Assembly: GCA_022376465.1 (NCBI GenBank)
Contig: JACDTU010000011.1
Coordinates: forward strand, 1,054,001-1,118,000
Source: Cubamyces lactineus
Lineage: Eukaryota; Basidiomycota; Agaricomycetes; Polyporales; Polyporaceae
Length of the DNA: 64,000 nt
Direction of reading: 5' to 3'
Shown here: in pieces, positions 57,401 to 64,000 of the stretch
Layout: every line of letters starts with the position of its first letter
Numbering within the stretch: the stretch's first letter is position 1
The notes under the pieces: generated by a model
Told to the model about the DNA's origin: nothing
Seen by the model: the letters and a program-made list of their open reading frames with translations, nothing else
Database searches by the model: none
Made by a program: the position numbers and the translations under genes

Positions 57401-60400
57401 CGTCTCGTTCCTGTCAGTATTAACCGCGTGTAATCTAGGTATTCGCAAATCATGAGGAGCAACGGTCTTGGATCATCGAGGAGATCCTGTCATCCTTGAT
57501 CAAGCTTTCCGACACGAAGCAACGTGCCGGGCAGTTTAGGTGGGTGTTTTCGCCCCACGATACCAGGGCCAAGGGCTTACATCTGGCAAGGTTGCGGGAT
57601 GGCCGCTCGATTCGCACGGTCTCGGCACTGCTCATGCAACTCGTGCAAACTTCCGCGCACGATGTGCGCGTCGAAGCGAAGGCGATACGCAAAGCACGGG
57701 ATCAGGCGCTCGCGCTTCGCAGGCAAGAGAGCTACAACGAGAAGACTAAGGAGCCGTGGTTGGATGAGCATGACTCAGATGAGATCCGGTTGTATGCGTC
57801 TGGACTGGATTCTGCTACCAAGGCAGCGAAGACCATTGTGTTGTTCCTGACGCAGAGGTGAGATCATAGCTCCCTCATTTGTGGTGTCTGCATCCTCAAA
57901 TTCAACAGATCCGGCAAGGCGAAGGCAACCAAGAACTCCAACGAGGCAGAGTACCGTGCTATCTTTGACAATCTAATCTCGGACCTGCTTGCCGTTCTCT
58001 TTTGGCCAGAATGGCCCGCTGCGAGCCTCATCCTGAGTATCATATGCAAATTCATGGCACGCATCGACTTTACTAGGCCCCTACCACAAGACTGACATAC
58101 CGACGTTCACAGGTATCATCCTTGGACGACGTCAAGTCTGCACAAAATGACAACAATGTTGTGAAGACACTTGCCTTGGAACATCTTGGCGTCATTGCGG
58201 CGCACCTCCGCACAAGTACGCTGAAGTTCAAGCGTGACTCTGACGACTCCGTCTTGAGCCCCCTGGATGAGGTATGAATGGGTGCTGCAATGGGTGGGGC
58301 ATTTGCTGATGTAGAATCGGCACAGATCGTTAGCTCGCTTGATGCGACGAAGCTGCAACAACTCGTAGCCGCCCATCAAGACCTTCAGAGCCACCTCTGC
58401 AAACGATCATCTGAAGACCAAGCGTTCGACGTAAGTGTCTGCACCTGCCAAATCAAATGTAGTTGCTAACGACGAAACAGAGCGCGCGAGAACTTACTGC
58501 AGTGATGTGGGGCCATGAGCTTGCGCTCGTGCTCCAGCATTGCGAGAGTGTCCTGGCCGGCGCCGAGGAGATGGACCCTAAGGCCGATCGTAAGAGTTTC
58601 AAAGCTCTGGCGACGAAACTCAAGGCAGCGATGCGAGCCATATGGGACGATGCCTCAGGTGACGTCTTCGATATTGGGTATGTCCTATACATTGGTTGCT
58701 GGGTTCGGTCAACTAACGCAGGGAATAGAAGCTCGCACGAGGAAGTAGCACGGATAGACAGGCTGTCTGAGGAGATTGGCACTTGTCAACATCTTCGCAA
58801 CTCCTTCAACCCTATCCTGACTGTCGTCCTGCAAGCTCTTGATGCCCCTCTAGTCGCTATGCGTACAAAGGCGCTCAAAGCGCTAGGGCAGATCGTCACG
58901 AGTGACCCCAGCATTCTTTCTGCGGTCAGTCAGTACACTGGATCTCTAGACGTTGTCTCACGAATATCGTTTTCTAGGCCAATGTGCGGCGAGGCATTGA
59001 GACCCATCTGCTGGACAGTTCCCCGGCAGTCCGTGATGCCGCTGTAGAACTCATCGGAAAGTACATGATTGATTCTCCAAAGTTCGCCTCCGACTACTAC
59101 CAGAAGATTGCCGACCGAATTGCGGACACTGGTCTTGGTGTCCGCAAGAGGGTGATCAAGTTGTTGAAGGCGTACTACAATGTTACGGAGGAGAGGTCCG
59201 CACACGTGGACATTTGCACGCGTATCGTACTCCGCATGCTTGACGAGGACGATACCGTCAAGGACTTGGCTATCAAGACGATCGAGGAATTGTGGTTCTT
59301 GGCTCCAAGCTCGGCACCTAAAACCAGCGGGGCATCGCACGACAAGTCGGAGTTCCTCACGAAGGTCGCAATCATCATGGGTGTCGCTGCACAGTTCAAA
59401 GATCGACAATCGCCACTCGAAGATCTCTTGCACCGAATCATGGCGGACAAGGAGGAGAACGACCGGAACGCGCTTCACCAACGCTATGTCGAGGTCTGCG
59501 AGACGTTGATTGACGGACTCGTCGATGCGTCTGACTTGCCTGGTTTCGTAAGTTGTGTTTCGTTGATGATCGAGATTGGTACTGACACCCTTGCAGAGCG
59601 TCTTGAACTGTGTACAGACCATCTACCTGTTCACCTCTGCGTACCCTGCCGTCCTCTCAGGGTCCAATGCTGCGACCTTGCTCCCGTATCTAAAGAACGC
59701 AACAACAGTGAGTAAAGCATCGAAGATGTCCTCTCACATAGCTATTGCTGACTTCTCGTGCAACATAGCCCGAGGAACAGACGACCTCTGACTATCTGTT
59801 GCGAATCTTCCGAGCATCCATCCCGCACATGCCCAAGACTGCTGCCAAGTTTGGCCAAGAGTTGCAGCTCGCTCTCCAACCGATGATTCTCAAGCCGTCT
59901 ACTGCTGCTGGCGTCCAGGTATGTTCTGTTGTTTGTCGTTGCGATGACGGAGCTGATTCGCATCGTTCTAGGGCTTGCAAGAGACCGTGGCCTGCATGTG
60001 CGCTGTGGTACATCATATCACACATGACTTCGGCCGCATCGTGGCACTCCTGCGATCGTGCAATGGTCAGTGAAACATGAATAGACCCCGCTTGCAGTTA
60101 CTCAAGCATACACACAGCTCGTCTGCAACAAGCTATTCAAAAATCATCCGGTCAAACGTTGGCTGCCGCTGAGCAACGAGCTCTGTCTATCCTGCTCTTC
60201 ATCACATCTCTCCTTTGCGAACATTGCAACTTCGATCGCCTGCGAACAGAGCAAGAAAGTGAGTATGAGTATGTCAGACAAATGCTCTTCTGCTGACGAC
60301 GCCTTACCAGAGTTCAAAGCTGACATAGACAAGATCACTCGGGTCGGTATCTTCTTCAACTGTAACAACTAACTATAACTCAACCATCCACCATCCAGGG

Positions 60401-62190
60401 CTCCGTCACAGAGCACGTTTATCTCTGCCTTCTCAAGCTTTACGAGAAGTATGAAGACCATGGCCTGCGAGGCAGAATCTTGCAATGTCTAGGTATAGTT
60501 GCCTGTATATTATCTCTGAGCCTATGCGTGCTAATCATCCACCCAGGTTTCCTGTTCCGCGCACAACCGGCGTTGATGACGGCGGAGCCCTCGGCTAAGA
60601 TTATGGACTCAATCTTTGCATCACCCGTGGAGGAAGCTAGGGGACGTCTGCTCAAGATTCTGCAAGACTTCCTCGTCTCTGAGGCTGCGAAACATGCAGC
60701 AAACGAGAAGGGTATGTCAGTTAGGAAGTATGCGTTGCTCGGTGGAGACTAACCTTGAATCAGCCGCAGCAGGCCCCAAGGGCAAATCAACGTCTGGAAA
60801 AGTCAACATGGAAGAGCTAATCGGGAACACTGATGGCTTCGCAGATTCAGGGTTTGCTTGTTCCTTTGCCTCGAAGTAGACCCGTCTGAACAATATTACT
60901 CTCAGGGTCAGCTCGGCCGTCGTTCAGCGATACCTCGACAAAATTTTAGACGCGGCACTGTCCCAGGCTCCACAGATCCAGGGTGCTGCAGTCGACATTC
61001 TGACCTTTACGATCAAACAAGGGTTGGCGCATCCTCTACAGGTATGGTCAAGTAGATATACTATGTGGCCATAGCTAACATCTAGTACAGTCATTCCCTG
61101 TCATCGTGGCTCTCGAGACAAGTCCTAATCCCCACCTCCACTCGCGGGCGAGTGCACTCCACGCCATCCTCCATTCCAAGCATACTTCCCTCTTGAACGC
61201 ACGGTTTGTCAACAGCGCCCGCGCTTCGTTTGATTACCAGAAGAAGGTTGCGGATGGCCCGGTGAAAGGCTATCGCATGACGCCTGGTCCCACTGCGCTA
61301 CTTCAGCGTTGGTATTCTCTTACACGTGAGAAGCGTGCCACTAGACAGGACTTCCTTCGTGCGCTTGTGAAGGTATTCGACGTCGAGCTGGGCAAGTCTT
61401 CACAGGTACGTCAAATTCACGGTATTGTCACCTTGGGAATGTTGCTGACGCGCCTCGCCTCAGGACGACGTCGAATTCACCCGGTACATGGCGGAAAACT
61501 TCGCCTCCTTTGACTACAAGACGCAGGAGGAGCCGCTGACAGTGATCAAATCGCTGACGGCCGTCTTATCAACCGCGGGCATGCAGTTGGTCGAGATGCT
61601 GTCTCCGTCGCACCTGCTCACACAGCTGCATGCGCCGACCGGCAGCCAGCCTGTAGGGTCGCCTGCCCAGCCTACCGGGCAGGACGTGCCGATGAACGAG
61701 GCGTCTGGGGTAGTCGAGGCCCCTCCACAGGCCCAGCAGCCAGTCCCCGCTCCCCCGCAATTCGGTGTCCAGGACCTCGGCCTCATGCGGAGCTCGGTGA
61801 TCGTGGCTATGCTTATGCTGCTGAAGGCACACCTCAAGGTCTTATACGGCATCTCGGAAGAGTGAGTCCTTTGGAGATGACTTCGATCCTTGATCGGATA
61901 TGGTCTAACTGGAATACAGGAAATGCTCGAAGTTCGTTATCGGGAAGAAGAGCGCGGTGGGAGACCGGCCTGCGACGCGGAAGCATGAGCGACCTCTGTC
62001 GTGGGAGAGGCTCCCGTTCGCAACGGCACCCATGCTGACAAGCGAGGACGCCGCTGCCCAAACGTCTAAAGTAAGATGCTGTTGTTCGAAATGTCGTGGA
62101 TTGGGTGCTGACAACCTGCGACAGTTCCTGGAGATCTGGAGCGAGGATGGCGTCACGGCCGAGCCAGAAGACGACATGATGATGGCATGA
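54401..62190 (+). CDS. SCC2: Cohesin loader Scc2/Nipped-B (Rad9 of Coprinopsis)
   Basis: Loads cohesin on chromosomes; the Coprinopsis orthologue is the meiosis and repair gene rad9. I join two blocks into one gene. Block 1 (54401-56235) starts [20 protein letters not shown] and is rich in Pro, Gln and Ser for some 550 residues, with a CT-type basic motif TPRKRKHD. It needs an acceptor at gggtacag near 54610 and an intron gtcagt...cagcag near 54843-54895. Block 2 follows a gtatgg...ccatag intron with exact frame: [22 protein letters not shown]-repeat exons follow, e.g. [65 protein letters not shown]. Later come [21 protein letters not shown] and [20 protein letters not shown]. The end is [19 protein letters not shown]. 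Over 20 introns, roughly 2,000 residues. The core is certain; the N-terminal exon joints are less so. Confidence 0.9.
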
Positions 62191-62427
62191 ACAGCTTTTT
62201 GTAACTTATATCCCTGCTTTTTCTCCGGGTCCTTTGAGGTCGTCGATCGTGCTCCAATTTTCTTGGACTCTCTTCTCATCCATGCTCTCATGAACGCGAA
62301 ATGTAGCTCTCTAGTAATATGCTGTGTAGTATACCGTAATACAACAAGACGAACAAAATCCAGACGTATAAAGGTCTCATCGTACAAGCGATCCATGATT
62401 ATCGATGTACTATTGCTCGGGACGCCG

Positions 62428-63788
62428 TCATGGGTTGCCGGTGGAGGGTGTATCGGTTGAGTCTGGAGGTGCTGTCGGGCGGCGCACTTCGCCGTCCTCG
62501 AAGACGACGGGTCCCTTGGGCATCTCACCAATGACTGATTTGGCGGCATCGTCGAGCGCGGGCTCGTCCTCGTACGCCCAGTCGAGATCCCCGCCATACG
62601 GTTTGGGCAGGTCTTTGGGGTCGATTAGCGTGCGGAGAGTAGGTCCGGGGTCTTTGCCGAGGACGTGCACTTTGCGGCGGGTTCCCTCGTCGAACCAAGG
62701 CTATTTGATATTAGTATTCCGAGCAGCAGCAAACGAAGAAAACAAAGGGCCGGAGAGATCGTGATCTTGGAAGTTGGATGGACGCACCTTGATCCAGTTC
62801 CAGACGGTGGGGAAGAAGGAGGGCGAGTTGACGACGGCGATCGTGCTGAGCGTCTCGGGGTAGTTGGCCGTCGCGAGCGCGGAGGCTTCCTGGAGGTGCG
62901 AGCGGAGGGACCAGAGGGTGGGGAGCGTGCATTGGTCGAGGTCGATGATCGTCGTGACGGACGAGATGGGCGTCGGCGCGGTGTGGTGTGGGAGATGCGT
63001 GCAGAGCCGGAGGACGAAGCGGGTCATGGTCTCGTAGAGCGCGACGCTGTAGGCGGGAGGCGTTGGAGAGGGGACGTCATGAGAGTTAGTGCCGGCCGAT
63101 TGGCAAACGGGCGAGAAAATTTGGGTGGGGTGGGGCGGGGTGGGAGAGGAAGAAGCATGGCTCACATGCGCTGGTACCGCCGCTCGGGCGGGACAGAGTT
63201 GAGCTCCTTCTGGAGAGGTCCGGAGAGAGAGGCGATCCTGTATACGTACACCGGCAGGCCGTTCTGTGCATTGCACATTGAGGGTGTAAGCGTCGAAGCG
63301 GAAGGCGGTGGAGAGTGGTAAGTGATGTGCGCACCTTGTCTCTGCGGCCCGTCCAGCGCGGGTAGAAGCGGCGGGCGCGCTCAAACTCGTCTACGGGGAA
63401 GGTGGCGTAGAGGGCGTCGACGTTGTGCTTCTTGCGCCATGCCTCTGCGTCGGCAAACTGCTTGTAGGCCTTTTGGGGGTCGAAGCGACGGGCACGCAGG
63501 AATCGCCTGGGAGACGGTGCGTCAGATTACATGAATATATTATGCGTTAAAATGCGTGGTGGACGGTATGAAACGGTGTACGAACAGTAAGGACGGCTCA
63601 TCGTGGACGGGGTGGGGGCGTTGTGGGGAGTAGAGCTGTGCTTTGGCGATGATGTCCTTGAAGGCAGCGAAGGCGTTCTGCTGGTCTGGGGTAAGATGGG
63701 TGAGATGGCCGGAGGTGACGTCTGGGTCGATCTGTTCGCCCTTGAACGGCTGGGCCTGTGCGTCTGTGGAGAGGGAGAACATGGACAT
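62428..63788 (-). CDS. Sec14-like CRAL-TRIO lipid-transfer protein
   Basis: Probable phosphatidylinositol/lipid transfer protein. Starts MSMFSLSTDAQAQPFKGEQI at 63788. The N-terminal CRAL-TRIO-N part has LTPDQQNAFAAFKDIIAKAQ and, after an intron, RFLRARRFDPQKAYKQFADA. Next are YPRWTGRRDKNGLPVYVYRI and MIALYETMTRFVLRLCT. The lipid-binding domain has TTIIDLDQCTLPTLWSLRSH and NYPETLSTIAVVNSPSFFPTV, then WNWIK and, after an intron, PWFDEGTRRKVHVLG. DLPKPYGGDLDWAYEDEP follows, as in fungal Sec14 proteins. It ends TDTPSTGNP. About 390 residues. Convergent with Scc2 across 237 bases. The linker between TRFVL and ISSVTTI (LCTHLPHHTAPTP) is a little longer than in yeast Sec14. Confidence 0.92.
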
Positions 63789-64000
63789 GGTATGTTGTAA
63801 GTGGTTGTAAGTAGCTGTAAGTGGGGGGAAAAGGATGGAGCGGCCGGGAGGGATGCCGGGGACGATCGATGTACGGTAGTTTATCTAATCTGTTATCTGG
63901 GCGAGTAGTATTCGTATTACAGAGCGTACAGGATCGGTTAGATGCCTGTACTTATACTCTCGTCTCGGCTTCTCTCAGCTTGCAGCCATCCGACTCGGCC
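63789..64000 (-). promoter_or_regulatory. Upstream region of CRAL-TRIO gene
   Basis: Window edge. Just upstream of the start lie repeats of gtaagtg/gtaagta (63795-63825 on plus). No gene is supported in the remaining bases. Confidence 0.4.

Noticed and set aside
1..64000. tRNA, rRNA or CRISPR features
   Set aside because: By eye I found no tRNA-like T-arm plus acceptor pairing, no rRNA blocks and no regular repeat-spacer array; a tRNAscan run would settle this.

Overview
The window is nuclear DNA of a filamentous basidiomycete, most likely a wood-decay Agaricomycete (Polyporales-like; this is inference). Genes are dense and cut by many 50-65 nt GT-AG introns. The gene content also fits: two FunK1-type fungal kinases, a GH131 glucanase with a CBM1 cellulose-binding module, a basidiomycete-type histidine acid phosphatase, and tandem alcohol oxidases of the AA3_3 (methanol oxidase-like) group. 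No rRNA, tRNA, CRISPR, intact transposon or bacterial operon was recognised. Gene models were built by hand from protein similarity and splice sites, so outer limits are firmer than every internal junction.

Layout. Region 1 (1-10.3 kb): a GH2 beta-mannosidase on minus (973-4679), a long divergent leader, an unrecognised 208-residue gene on plus (5845-6536), and a membrane-anchored histidine acid phosphatase on plus (6864-8754). Region 2 (9.4-16.2 kb): two FunK1 kinases in tandem on minus, with a decayed fragment of a third upstream of position 9490. Region 3 (17.6-33.6 kb): housekeeping block with a Cep57/Ppc89-type spindle-pole-body protein (minus) divergent from BMS1 (plus), GH131-CBM1 (minus), a CSC1/OSCA-type ion channel (minus), and NDUFS4 of complex I (plus). 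Region 4 (35.0-41.9 kb): two tandem alcohol oxidase paralogues on plus, both ending in a PTS1-like ARL. Region 5 (42.5-64 kb): a full-size ABCB transporter (minus), a DHX33/Prh1-like DEAH helicase (minus), a TM7S3/TM198-domain membrane protein (plus), the cohesin loader Scc2/Nipped-B (plus; Rad9 in Coprinopsis), and a Sec14-like CRAL-TRIO protein (minus).

The genes do not form one pathway. Functional links are local: beta-mannosidase and GH131 act on plant or fungal polysaccharide, alcohol oxidase uses methanol or short alcohols such as those released from lignin and pectin, and BMS1 and the DHX33-like helicase both serve ribosome biogenesis. I did not find a clear new multi-gene system. The most interesting signals are at gene-structure level: very small exons (9, 11 and 16 nt) that encode conserved residues, including an 11-nt exon kept in both alcohol oxidases; two GC-AG introns; an HD-to-HE change in the phosphatase catalytic motif; a FunK1 relic beside the kinase pair; and a telomere-like motif with a CACGTG box in the BMS1/Ppc89 shared promoter.
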